Assembly (NCBI GenBank): GCA_003439945.1
Contig: QVRM01006127.1
Coordinates: 1-64,000, forward strand
Source: Dermanyssus gallinae
Lineage: Eukaryota; Arthropoda; Arachnida; Mesostigmata; Dermanyssidae
Length of the DNA stretch: 64,000 nucleotides
Direction: 5' to 3'
In this document: positions 13,252 to 24,355 of the stretch, in pieces
Layout of the letters: the number at the start of each line of letters is the position of its first letter
Position numbering within the stretch: position 1 is the stretch's first letter
Translations under genes and position numbers: made by a program
Notes under the pieces: model-generated
Databases searched by the model: none
Told to the model about the DNA's origin: nothing
What the model saw: only the letters and a program-made list of their open reading frames with translations

Positions 13252-15117
13252 ACATTACTACCATGTTCGTGAGATGAGGATACTTATAAACTAAAAAGTA
13301 AGTAATTAATGTATTTTAAATTCTGCAAGTTTTCAGAATATATCGCTTCAAAAGTGTATGTCTCGCACAAAGGGCAAAACCACGACATGCATTTGTATCA
13401 GACTTGTCGGCTATCTAGTCTAATCTGGCGGGTCGATAATAATGCAAGTCTGTATGTCATTTATTTCGATACGTGTTTAAATTGTGCCAGCCTTTCCAAC
13501 GCCATCGCTGGGTCTACGTCACTCACCTGCGGTTGGGAGGTGCTGCGGCTTATGAGTGGGCGAGATCAATGACTGTCAATTGACGAGTTCCAGATCAACT
13601 CTCCAGCCACTTCCAATACAGGCGGCGGCGGAACGGAGGCTGCAGAGGGAGATGCATCACGACGGTGTGAGCGAAAGAAGAGCCCCGTTGCAGAGTGCGA
13701 TCTACGTGACAACGTTTACGTTGGTGGTGTTTAATCGCAATCAAAAGACGATATCTTATGAGTCACGTCAGTTGAACAAGTTGAGAGGCAGTTTATAGGC
13801 AAATTCAGTAGTGGGGCATCTAGCCGACACATGCACTTTCCGCAAGCCCTGCAAAAAATGAAGAGATTGTAATCATCTAGCGTCGAATTGCTCGAAACAG
13901 TAGAGGTATATAAACTGCAGTGGCCTTCACGCAATCGGATCCCCTCTCTATCTGCGTGCGGCTTTACCTCTACGAGCAGAACAGGAATATCATAGAGGCA
14001 AAGCTTTTTCAACACGCAAAGGCATCGCAATCGTCGACAAGCGATTACCGAGGGTCTCGATGTCACACCCACTGTCGCAAAACATGCAACTTCGTCGATC
14101 CAACAGCGATAGGACTTCTCACGCCGCACATTTTAAGCATACTTGCTACGCAAAACTAGCGTTTTCACGCAACTACTCCCTCCTAACCCGCAACCCGTGC
14201 TAAAGAATTAAACTGAAGCGAACGTAGGAGCCGTCAGGTTCGGCCGCGGTACGCTTCAAAACTTCCTACGGATAGGTAACATAAGCGTTCCCCAGGTTCC
14301 GCGCATTAACAGACGTCGCTTGGATGTCAGAGGGTATTAGATTTGGTTTGGCAGCAACACTGAAGACGATTATAGAAGACCTGCTCTAAAACTTTGTCTG
14401 GCTCGGCGTCCACCTGTAGATAGGCTTAAAGCTTTTACATCATAATGCCAGATAACCATAATTTAAACGAAAATGATGCTGCACATGCTTCACTAGTTTA
14501 GGGTGATCCCAACAGGGCTACCAAATGTATGTGTGTAAAAGCGTCAGTACGAAAAGCGGTTTTACCAGACATATATCGGCCAGGCACGCCGATGCCGCCA
14601 ACGGACATACATCTTACCAAATGCGACAGAAAAAATGCCTTAACAGTCTACTAGCCGATATCTAGACAAACAAAACAAAACCATTCCAAACTGTTACGCA
14701 TTTTAACCAGATCTGTGCGTTCTGCTATTGTGGTGGAGCTTATAGAAAGTCTTCTCAAGAGTCGCCACAGACAACGACATTCGTGCTTGTGATTCTCTGT
14801 TCTCCTTTGTTTCGGTTAAGGTGCGACTTCCTTGAACTAGGAAGGATATCCTCTCTGTCCTGGTTAGAAAGAACCTACGCAATTTTTTAACAGGATTGAG
14901 GCTCAGTGATCTAGATTATGAGAAATTAAGATCCAAAGCGGTGGCCCCCTCTAGGACGACCTTTCCAGACCCGTTTAGGATAGCGATATCTCTCGTGCTG
15001 TGAGGTTGATGAGCTTTCAGGATATGCTAACGCCAGTCAACGAAAGTACAGAAGCTTTCCGCTCCAAACATTCACATGTCCCTGGGAGTCTCCCGATGCT
15101 TCCGTTGTTTATATAAA

Positions 15118-15120
<3 letters not shown>
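13250..15120. other. No recognisable feature
   Basis: Open frames are short (under 135 aa), overlap on both strands and have no motif I know. No repeat structure stands out. Confidence 0.5.

Positions 15121-15200
<80 letters not shown>
15121..15200. repeat. (AT)n microsatellite
   Basis: About 80 bases of nearly pure AT dinucleotide. The following 15201-16190 hold no recognised gene, only a short C-rich tract at 15721-15738. Confidence 0.9.
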
Positions 15201-15208
<8 letters not shown>

Positions 15209-16190
15209 CACAGATGTGTATTAGTAGCAACGTGCTGAGATTTAAGCTGCTTCAACATTTTTGTTATAACGGCATAAATAAAATGCTGCTGTATATTCTA
15301 AAAACACACACAACAACTCAATAAATGAGCATACGTATAGAGATGCCAAGTTGTGCGTACTCCAACTGTAGATATCAAGTTTAAGTGAGTGTTATCTAAA
15401 TGAAAATGATGCGGAAAAGGCGCGGCTCAAAACCAAGAGAGACTGAGATGGGTTGCGTCGATGATGATAATGATGCTGTGGATGACAACCTCCATTAGTG
15501 ACAAACAAGCATGTACCAGGTAAAACGATAATGAAAGGAATGTAAAGACGACTCGACAGCATAGATAAGCGAGCGAGAAACTCCCTAGCTGCATTTGCGC
15601 TAGAGGTCGTTTGAAGGTCGTTTGAAAAATAAGCACTCGGCGTGACGGTGCCACCGTTGCAAGACGTCATTGCAGGTTCCGGAATTCCTGTCCGACTACC
15701 TGTTCCACGTGCCGACAAAGCGCCCCCCCGCCCCCCCGGCAAACAACCTGATCCCCGCCGATCTGCGCCAGAGTCAACAATTCGCTTGAATGTCAAAAAA
15801 CCAAAGCCGGCTGAACTCGAATAGAATCGCCCCGAACAACCACTCTTTTATTTTGCGGCTCATTGACGTCGACGCGTCGGCGCATTCGAGCCGGCGCGCA
15901 GATTAATTGAGGCAAAACTTTTGCATGCAGCGCCAATGCGAGACGACTACGTATAATGCCAAATTCTACATTCCGATGATTGCCGCGTGATGAACTTTGT
16001 GTACATGAACACCGTTGCGAAAACCGCAGTCAGGTCAAGTTTCAATTTTACCCTACTCGTCTTTTAGTGGGCTATAAAAAGATACGCCAAACTTTAGCTA
16101 ATCAAGTATCTTTATTAGTAAGCTTTATTTAATTAGTAAGCATTGTCACATCTTTAAAGACCCGCATAGTGGACGTTACAGCTTTATATA

Positions 16191-17265
16191 CAGGGTGTGA
16201 CTGAAAGAATTTTATAGCGATACATAAAATTGTAGAGCTCGTTAAAACGAATTTTTTTTCCAATGGTACATGTGCTCTGAGAAGTCTTGTTTCGGAGTTA
16301 CAGTGAAATTACTACAATTTGTGACACTGGTGTTTTTGCCCGACATAGGAGCACAAAATGTGCTGTTGCGAGACAACCAGTCTTCCTAGACAGAAACTAA
16401 GCACACCGTCGTGTTCGTGATAAAATTCTGCTCAATCTGAAGAATATGCATGGCCGGTCAGAAGACGCGACATAGTCGCTTAGAAGAGAAGTCGCCAAAA
16501 ATAAAGTTTTTTTATTAGCGTTCACGCCAAATACTTTAGAATCATAACCCTACGACCACCCACGTGTTCAAAGCTAACATATACAGCAAATGCGCATTTC
16601 ATGACGATCATTTTGGTACCAAACGTATGGCAATGCGAGCTGTGGTTGCGGAGTAATTACGATTTTTCGGCGGGATGTCCAGATTAAGTGCATGTAAAAT
16701 GACTGTGTGGCGACGTTCACTACCGCCGACGTGTCGCGCGACAGCCGCAGCGCGTCATTTTTCATGCACTTAATCTGGACATCCCGCCGAAAAATCGTAA
16801 TTACTCCGCAACCACAGCTCGCATTGCCATACGTTTGATACTAAAATGATCGTCATGAAATGCGCATTTGCTGTATATGTTAGCTTTGAACACGTGGGTG
16901 GTCGTAGGGTTATGATTCTAAAGTATTTGGCGTGAACGCTAATAAAGAACTTTATTTTTGGCGAATTCTCTTCTAAGCGACCATGTCGCATCTTCTGACC
17001 GGCCATGCATATTCTTCAGATTGAGCAGAATTTTATCACGAACACGACGGTGTGCTTAGTTTCTGTCTAGGAAGACTGGTTGTCTCGCACAGCACATTTT
17101 GTGCTCCTATGTCGGGGCAAAAACACCAGTGTCACAAATTGTAGTAATTTCACTGTAACTCCGAAACAAGACTTCTCAGAGCACATGTACCATTGGAAAA
17201 AATATTCGTTTTAACGAGCTCTACAATTTTATGTATCGCTATAAAATTCTTTCAGTCACACCCTG
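16191..17265. mobile_element. Foldback (long inverted repeat) MITE, 1,075 bp
   Basis: Nearly the whole element is one palindrome. The left arm is 16191-16702 and the right arm 16753-17265, each about 512 bp, with a GC-rich ~50-bp loop. Ends are CAGGGTGTGACTGAAAG and its exact complement, both flanked by TA, as in Tc1/mariner-type (IS630) insertions. The arms differ by only a few substitutions and 1-bp indels over the first 350 bases I compared by eye, so it is fairly young or kept similar by gene conversion. It has no coding capacity; open frames inside are the same arm read twice. It must move in trans if mobile. Confidence 0.9.
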
Positions 17266-18380
17266 TATATATATATATATAGCTTTTGGTCATCAAAACG
17301 GAACCTTCTAAATTTAACATGACTAGACTGCTACGGCACCTGTATATGTGTTAGTGGCTTCTTTATGGTCTTATTATTTTTCCACACAGAGAACAACAGT
17401 GCAGGAATAACGCGGAAAGTACGTAAGCTATGCACGTGACGACAGTCACCGACTGCTTTACCGAGTTCAGATGTGCGGTAAAATCGCACAACCAAATTGA
17501 GGCTAATTATTGCTTACGTAGGATCTATATCCAGAGTGCCTCAAACATGTAAGAAAATCGTTAAGTTCGTTTTCATGATTTCATGTTTTTATTTGTTTTT
17601 TTTCAAGAGCAAATATATATATCCTGCAAATTTTGTTCGCCGCTAACAGCGACTACGCAAAAGTTGCCTGTTAGTAATGGAAGAGTCATTGTCAACGATG
17701 TTTCCAATCTGTCAAAGAACCGTGCTTGCTCGAGGTTAAGCAGTTACCTGTGCGGGCAGAAATAGTAAGAATACTGGCTAAAGACATTGCAAAAGTCTCC
17801 GTCACTATGTTACTAAGATACGAACCGTGCGAGCAATAGCAGGTTTAGCTGCACAACACGCATAGGACAACAACAACACCGCCACCACCACCAACAATAG
17901 CAACAGCAACAACATTAACAACAACAGCAACAACAACATCAACAACAGCAATAATAGCATGAACTTTAGCAACGAGAACAACAGCTACAACAACAACAAC
18001 AACAGCAGCGGCGGCGGCCATAGTCGCAACATCAGATAAAGCTCCTCCAGTCCGGAAAGCCGTTCTGAAGTGTCAAACAACTTCCGCTGAACTCAACTGC
18101 ACATGACAAGTGTCGCCTGTCGTTCTCCTCCTCCTCATCTCCAACCGACACACCGTTGTTGTTGTTGTCGTTGTCGTTGTGGCGGTGATGGTGGCGTCGG
18201 CGGCTGAGCGCGGGCGTTCCAAACAACGAAGCAAGGCCGCAGCAGCGCCCGGCATCGTCAGCTGACGCATGCAAATGAGATAAGGTATTTTTACTCGCCT
18301 AGATACACTGCCATGAATGCGTATAAACTCAATTTGACCACATACACGCACGTACGTAGACATTGGAGATAGATGTGCGC

Positions 18381-18429
<49 letters not shown>

Positions 18430-18780
18430 CGTAATTCGATCATTAAGTAACCACAAAATGAAGACAAAATCACCCTATTTTCATTTTTACTATATTGCTG
18501 AACGTAATCGTGAATTGATTGAAACGATCTAAAACTATGCACTTAATTCAGTGATTTAGTGTTTAAAATGTTTAGCCCCTTCCCTTAGAGTAGGAAGTCT
18601 TGGGCCTTTCAAATACGCATCCACAGCCGCGATTACCTCTTCAGCGGACGCTCAGAAACGCTCTTTCTCCTGGACCAGAGCTTGAGCTTTGAAGGAGGAA
18701 AAACAGTGACAAAAATCACTAAATAATGGACTGCTTCAAGAGAATAGCCTTGCAATCGTAGGAGACACCAGGGTTCACCT
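17266..18780. repeat. AT and CAA repeats, no gene seen
   Basis: A short TA run follows the foldback. A CAA/CAG-rich tract lies at about 17868-18015, a GTT/GTC tract at 18152-18180 and an AT array at 18380-18425. The rest is unrecognised. Confidence 0.55.
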
Positions 18781-18789
18781 TGGTGTCTG

Positions 18790-18912
18790 TTGAAAAAAAC
18801 GAGTTTGAGCCCCACCGTTGCACATCTGCATTCTTGGGGTCGTCGTACGAAGCAATGTGAAAGCAGTGCCGTGGACGTTCAATTTTGGCTGAGGGTCGCC
18901 CCGAAAAATTTT
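18790..18912 (+). mobile_element. tRNA-derived SINE fragment (family A)
   Basis: Matches the body of the SINEs at 26718-26906 and 33633-33827: CCACCGTTGCACATCTGCAT, then GGGGTCGTC, AAGCAATGTGAAAGCAGT, GGACGTTCAATTTTGGCTGA and a final T/A-rich end. Only the B-box region (GAGTTTGAGCCCC) and body remain; the A-box half is missing. Confidence 0.65.
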
Positions 18913-19099
18913 AGTTTAGTGTAGATTTGGCCACAAACCGAACCCTAATTCGTGTAGGCTTACGACTGCTACTGTGGAGTGAGGTCTGTGTTAGCTGGGG
19001 CCCTTACGTTATGGTGAATGATGACGTGGCTTTGCGTTGGCCGCATTCGGTTGTCTCACTTGCAGCGTTTGGAGCAGGCCGTTTAGAGTGCAGATCCAG

Positions 19100-20882
19100 A
19101 CGGTGTATATAATTTTCCCGACCAACAAAAACAATGCGCGGCATACACTCACCAGGCACTATACACCTTTTTAGCTGTTGCTCTAACTCAGGTAACATAC
19201 TAAAAACTGTACAAACGGATAGGCCAGAGGCAGCCCCCTTAGTTGACTAAACCTACAGGTCCAGTTCAGAGCTCTCATTCGGTGAAAGAACAATTTTCTC
19301 GTGCAGCGGCGTGCAGCAGGGCGACCCCCTTGGTCCGCCGCTATTCTGCCTAGCAATCAAAGAACTGGTCAATTCTATCCAGTCCCCCTTAAATCTCTGG
19401 TACCTAGACGATGGCACCATTGGGGGAGAAGCATCTGTGGTACAGGCAGATATCAAGAGAGTTCTTGACTTTGGTCAGAAGAGTGGTCTTGAGCTCAACC
19501 CCCAGAAGTGCGAAATTATTTACAAAGGCTAGCCGAACATATCCGCCTTTAAGGCACTTCTTCCGGAGTGCAAACAAGTTGAGGCAGCAGATATGACGCT
19601 CTTAGGGTCCCCTGTGGTGTCGGCCGCCACTCACCCAGAACTCGCAGGTAAGATAAAGAGCCTTTGCTCTCGCCTAAACCGGCTAAACCTGCGCTATCCC
19701 CATAGCGCATATCACCTATTAAAATAATCTTTGGGCCCATCAAGAATTGTCCACTTCCTCCGCAGCACGGACGTCGGAGCAAACCAGGATCTGCTGTGGG
19801 AGTTAGACAATAGCCTTATGACCAGCCTTAGCGACCTCCTCAATCTAAACTTGGCCGACAACAACTGGGCTCACGCCACCCTTCCTTTTAGACTCGGAGG
19901 TTTGGGAATCCGCTCTGCAGTAGATCTGGCAGCCAGCTGTCACGTTGCTTCATTACACGCCTCAGAAGCTACAGTCCAGCACATCAGCCCGGCCATAGCC
20001 CTGCAGGCTTTCCAGGATGCCAAAAAAGCTGCTGATACAAGATTCGAGAACCTCGCAGGCCAACTCCCAGATGCAAACAAACACCTGCAGAGGTCCTATG
20101 ACGATCTCATAGTATCCAAGAAATATCAGCGTTTACTGTCCGATGCACTGTCCACGGCAGACAAAGCCCGACTACAGGCGGTTGTCCAAAAAGGGGCTAG
20201 CAAATGGCTCCAAGCCATCCCTTCCTCAAACCTTGGCACTTTACTTGATCACAAAAGTTTTCGTCTGTGCACCGGCTTGAGGCTGGGAACAAGACTAACG
20301 GAGGAACACCGGTGTCCGTGCGGAGCACAAGTGGACATTTGGGGAACCCACGGGCTATCCTGCAACAGAAGCGAAGGACGTCAAAGCCGTCACAGCGAGA
20401 TTAACGAGATTACCGCCCGGGCCTTAAGGTCAGCTCTACTGCCGTGCATTCGAGAGCCAACCGGCCTCCTGAGAAGCGACGGAAAGAGGCCTGACGGTCT
20501 CACCCTGATCCCTTTTGAAAAGGGAAAGGCGCTTATTTGGGATGCTACAGTCACCGACACGCTCGCCCCCTCGAACATGGAGGCCAGCGCATCAGCCGCT
20601 GGCTCCGCAACACGCAAGGCTGAACGTCTAAAGACCAACAAATACGCCCAGTTCACCGACGAGTTCATTTTTGTGCCACTAGTATTAGAGACACTAGGGG
20701 GACCTGGCCCTGAGGCATGGTGACTTTTACAGAAGATTGGCAAACGAATTGAACTCACGACGGGGGACAAAAGAGCTTTCGATTTTCTACTCCAGCGGCT
20801 ATCTCTGGCGGTTCAGCGCGGCAATGCGGCAGCAATTATGGGCACAATGAGGGGCTGCCTCGAGGATAAGCTCGATTGGTAG
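19100..20882 (+). pseudogene. 5'-truncated RLE-type LINE, second family (B1)
   Basis: One reading frame runs from a degenerate motif A (FSRPTKTMR, about 19113-19139) through GVQQGDPLGPPLFCLAI (motif B, 19305 on), WYLDDGTIGG (motif C), KCEIIYKG, the thumb, CPCGAQV..HGLSC (zinc motif), RHSEIN, RPDGLTLIP and IWDATVTDTLAPS (endonuclease), ending AIMGTMRG and a stop at 20880-20882. It is interrupted only by stop codons: TAA 19248, TAG 19530, TAA 19725 and TGA 20721; the catalytic Asp position of motif A is also a stop (19110). I found no frameshift over 1.7 kb. The 5' half of the element is absent. It belongs to the same YLDD superfamily as E1 but with a clearly different endonuclease region. The 3' UTR runs to about 20960. 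Confidence 0.85.
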
Positions 20883-21129
20883 CACCCCTCACAAGCCCAA
20901 GAGTAGTTAGATATTCATATTCAACTGTAACTACAAAATGAAATAAAACCATATGCTCAATATCTCTTATTGATGAAAGCTTTACAGACTTTGACTCAGG
21001 TAACTGTAGTAGTGGTCGATCTGACCCCCCGCTGGAATTCATGCGGCGGAAAGTCTTGCAATTTGCGCTTAAGCATTGACATACACTGCTGTGAAATATC
21101 TGTTTGTATGTGTGCTTGCTACGTAATTA

Positions 21130-21414
21130 GCAATTGTGACACCCATCTTGCACATTTAAGTGAAAGATGTGTCACAATTGCGCTAGGCGTTGGTGTCGCT
21201 GCAAATTAATTCTCTACTCGTAGTAGAATAAACTTAGGCAAATCAACGATTGCAAAAATTGATGAGTGAATGCACCGTGAATAGCAAATACGTACTTAAG
21301 GGAACAATGAGCACTGGCTGCAATATGTCCGTGATTCATACATCGTAGTCTTGTCATTCCAGTTATCCATTGTAATCTTAATATTTATGGGCACTTTATT
21401 TAAACTGTATGGAC

Positions 21415-21481
<67 letters not shown>

Positions 21482-21890
21482 GGTATGTAATAGAGATTCT
21501 CAGAAGTAAACTGTTGTAATTTATGTTGGTGTTGGATATTCAATAAAACGGTAAATCTGGAGGTAACATGCCACGAACCTTTTTATACGCAAGAACGCTT
21601 AGTTCAAATTTGTATAGTAATGGTATTTGAAGTCGTTTGTGAATAGCATAAAGATGAGATGCACTTTCACACCTCATGTTGCCAAAAATTACCCTTAAAA
21701 CATTATTCTGCGCAAGCTGTATCTATATGTAAGTGTTGTGCGCGTAGGATGTGCTTGCAATTGCAGACAATGTTTTTTACCTGCAGAAGTGGGTTGGTAC
21801 GCCAATCTTTGATTTACCTAAGTTTATCCTACTTCGAGTAGATACCGAATTTGCAGTGACACCAACGCCTAGCGCAATTGTGACAACTCG
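21130..21890. repeat. Inverted repeat pair flanking a TAA array, with an internal hairpin
   Basis: The segment 21170-21250 recurs in inverted form at 21804-21887, sharing GCGCTAGGCGTTGGTGTC and ATAAACTTAGG, with about 10-15% difference. At the left edge, GCAATTGTGACA (21130-21141) pairs exactly with 21170-21181 and CATCTT with AAGATG inside, forming a stem-loop. A (TAA)n array of about 65 bases lies between the arms at 21416-21480. It may be a decayed foldback element. Confidence 0.6.
21416..21480. repeat. (TAA)n microsatellite
   Basis: About 21 units, not next to any RLE element that I can detect; the B1 element ends some 450 bases upstream. Confidence 0.9.
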
Positions 21891-23790
21891 TCGCACGCAA
21901 AGAACGCAATCTCGAATTACCAGAAAAGCAGCAATATATCTATAGGTGCGATAGAGAGGTTGTAGCAAAGATGAAGTACGCGCACTGATTTTGAGCATTG
22001 AAATCACTAATCTAAGAGTGCATCGTGACAATGGAGCCCTCGTTAAAATCCCCATAGCTAATTTATTAAGGCAGGCTGTAACCTTGCTATCGGGGACACC
22101 CCAGGGTGGTATTGAGGCAACATTGGCGGGGGATCGAGAATGCACGCACAATCTCCTTAAATATTCCCGTTGCTCAGCCTTTTCAGATGCTCAGTCGCTT
22201 TTAGACAGCAACGTAACAGTAACATTCGAATGGGAATACACTATTCCAAGCTTCGAGCTACGCCACGATGTTAGATAAACGTGCAATTGGCTGCAACAGA
22301 GTGCTACAGATTGACGATGTTTGCCTTCATGCCGCACTCTCGTATTTTTCCGTATATCAACCCCATACCCAGATGTATTCTCCTTCTCCCTACATGAGAT
22401 AGGATGTACGAATTTGATTAAGGCACACATCGACCCAGCATTCGCTTTGCATATGTTAGCAATTCGGTTACACGTGTGTTGCGTATTCACTTTTACAACT
22501 ACTAGTTGCATTGCTACAACTATGGGAGTGCACGAGTACGTAGCAAATACAACAAAAACATGTACAAATAGATCAATACCAGGCTATATACATACTTCGT
22601 AACGATGTGCAAGATTCTCTAACGCTCACTAATATCACAAGCAACAGTGATTCTACATTTCGAATGTTCAGTTAGTTAGTGTTTTTGCGGCGAAAGACGG
22701 GGAGATTTCTTTGGTAGCAGTAGCAACTCTCAACTCCAGCATCAGGGGATTCACCTCTCCCTCCCCCCCCCCGCGCCTCCCCGCGCGCCCTTCGCCTGCA
22801 ACCCCTGCACAAAAGGGCATAAGCAACACATCGCGTTGGAAAGCGCAGAGACGCGACAACGGCAAGCTACAAGGACGAGGAATCCATAGAACTGTAACGG
22901 CCGGTGGCCATGCCCCAACAGCGAGGCCCAATGCGTTGTCGTTGTCGTCGTCGTTGTCGTCGTCGTGGCCGACGTCGCTGTTGTCGTCGTCAAGCAGGAA
23001 AGGCGCAGGACGGCAGCATATGATGAGAAATTACTTTATCCATTGCGTACGTACGCAAGCTTATTACACGTATGGCTGCTCTGCGGGGTATAGTCGGCGG
23101 CGTCGGCGTCGGGCTTCCCCGGGCCGGTTGCCGTTGTCGTCATCGCCGTCGTTTACCGCCTCCTCCCGCAGTCGATCAATGGCCACAGGCCATTACGAGG
23201 CCAATGTCAACTAGCTGCGTCGAGTTAATTCCGGAAGGGCGGCGATGTGAGATTGGACCCCACCTCACTCAGGGAGTCGACTCGAGTCGAGTCCAGTCGA
23301 GACGAAACACCGCGCCCCCCCCCCCCCCCCTCCCTATATGCAGCAGCCGGCTTGCTTGCGGGGGAGCATGCAGGCTGGCCAACTACCGGCGGCCATCTGA
23401 CCGGTCAGGCCGAGCTAGCTACCCTACCTCGAAGTAGGCCTATATAGTATTGGCGTCTGGCAAAGCGTTTACATATGTCTGCTTGCGGCGGTGGCGTGTC
23501 TGCCTATCTTCGATACATACGCATAATTAATCGGTAGCGGCGAACGCGGATAGCGACGGCAGTGGCTAGTGGTGATGCTGACGTTCATGGCGATCGTGCT
23601 GGTTGATCATATTGTAGTAATGAAGGTTGTACTCATCGTTGTCGTCGTCGTCGTCGTCGTTGACGACGTTGAGAAACAACAGGCGACCAGCAAACTTCAC
23701 TCTGCAGGCGGCCAAGGTCGTCGGCGACTCGACGTCGTGTCCTCAACGTGCTTCATTTGTAATGCATGTGGCGCCGTTCGAACGCTACGT
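21891..23790. other. No recognised gene; GC-rich with C and CGT tracts
   Basis: 21891-22700 shows nothing. 22740-23560 is GC-rich, with C tracts near 22766-22775 and 23312-23330 and GTC runs near 22933-22990. Open frames there are Ser/Pro/Arg-rich and look like translated repeats. It could be a CpG-rich upstream region, but no promoter element or exon can be shown. Confidence 0.4.
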
Positions 23791-24355
23791 GGCAATCGTT
23801 GTTGTTGTTGTTGTTGTAATAATAATAATAGTAATTGTTGTTGTCGACGTTGTAGTTGGCATTGTCATTGTTGCTGTTGTTGTAATAATAGTAATTGTTG
23901 TTGTCGATGTTGTAGTTGGCATTGTCATTGTTGTTGGTGTTGTTGTTGGTATTGTCATTGTCGTTGTTGTTGTCCATGTTGTATTTGGCATTGTAATTGT
24001 TGTTGTTGTCGATGTTGTAGTTGGCATTGTCATTGTTGTCGATGTTGTAGTTGGCATTGTCATTGTTGCTGTTGTTGTTGTTGTTGTTGTTGGCATTGTC
24101 ATTGTTGCTGTCGTTGTTGGCATTGTCATTGTTGCTGTCGTTGTTGGCATTGTCATTGTTGCTGTTGTTGTTGTCGATGTTGTAGTTGCTGTTGTTGTTG
24201 TTGTCGATGTTGTAGTTGGCATTGTCATTGTTGTTGCCGATGTTGTAGTTGGCATTGTCATTGTTGTTGTTGTTGTCAATGTTGTAGTTGGCATTGTCAT
24301 CGTTGTTGTCGTCTATGTTGTAGTTGGCATTTTCATTGTTGTTGTTTCGTTGCTA
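23790..24355. repeat. TTG-rich minisatellite
   Basis: About 560 bases built from TTG/GTT triplets and a recurring longer unit, GATGTTGTAGTTGGCATTGT followed by CATTG. Unit spacing varies in steps of three. Several frames stay open throughout on both strands (Val/Ile, Cys/His, Thr/Met patterns) purely because of the triplet period. Confidence 0.9.

Noticed and set aside
21991..22278. A frame containing VTLLSGTPQGG, like LINE RT motif B
   Set aside because: No other RT motif lies on either side in any frame; probably chance or an unrecognisable remnant.
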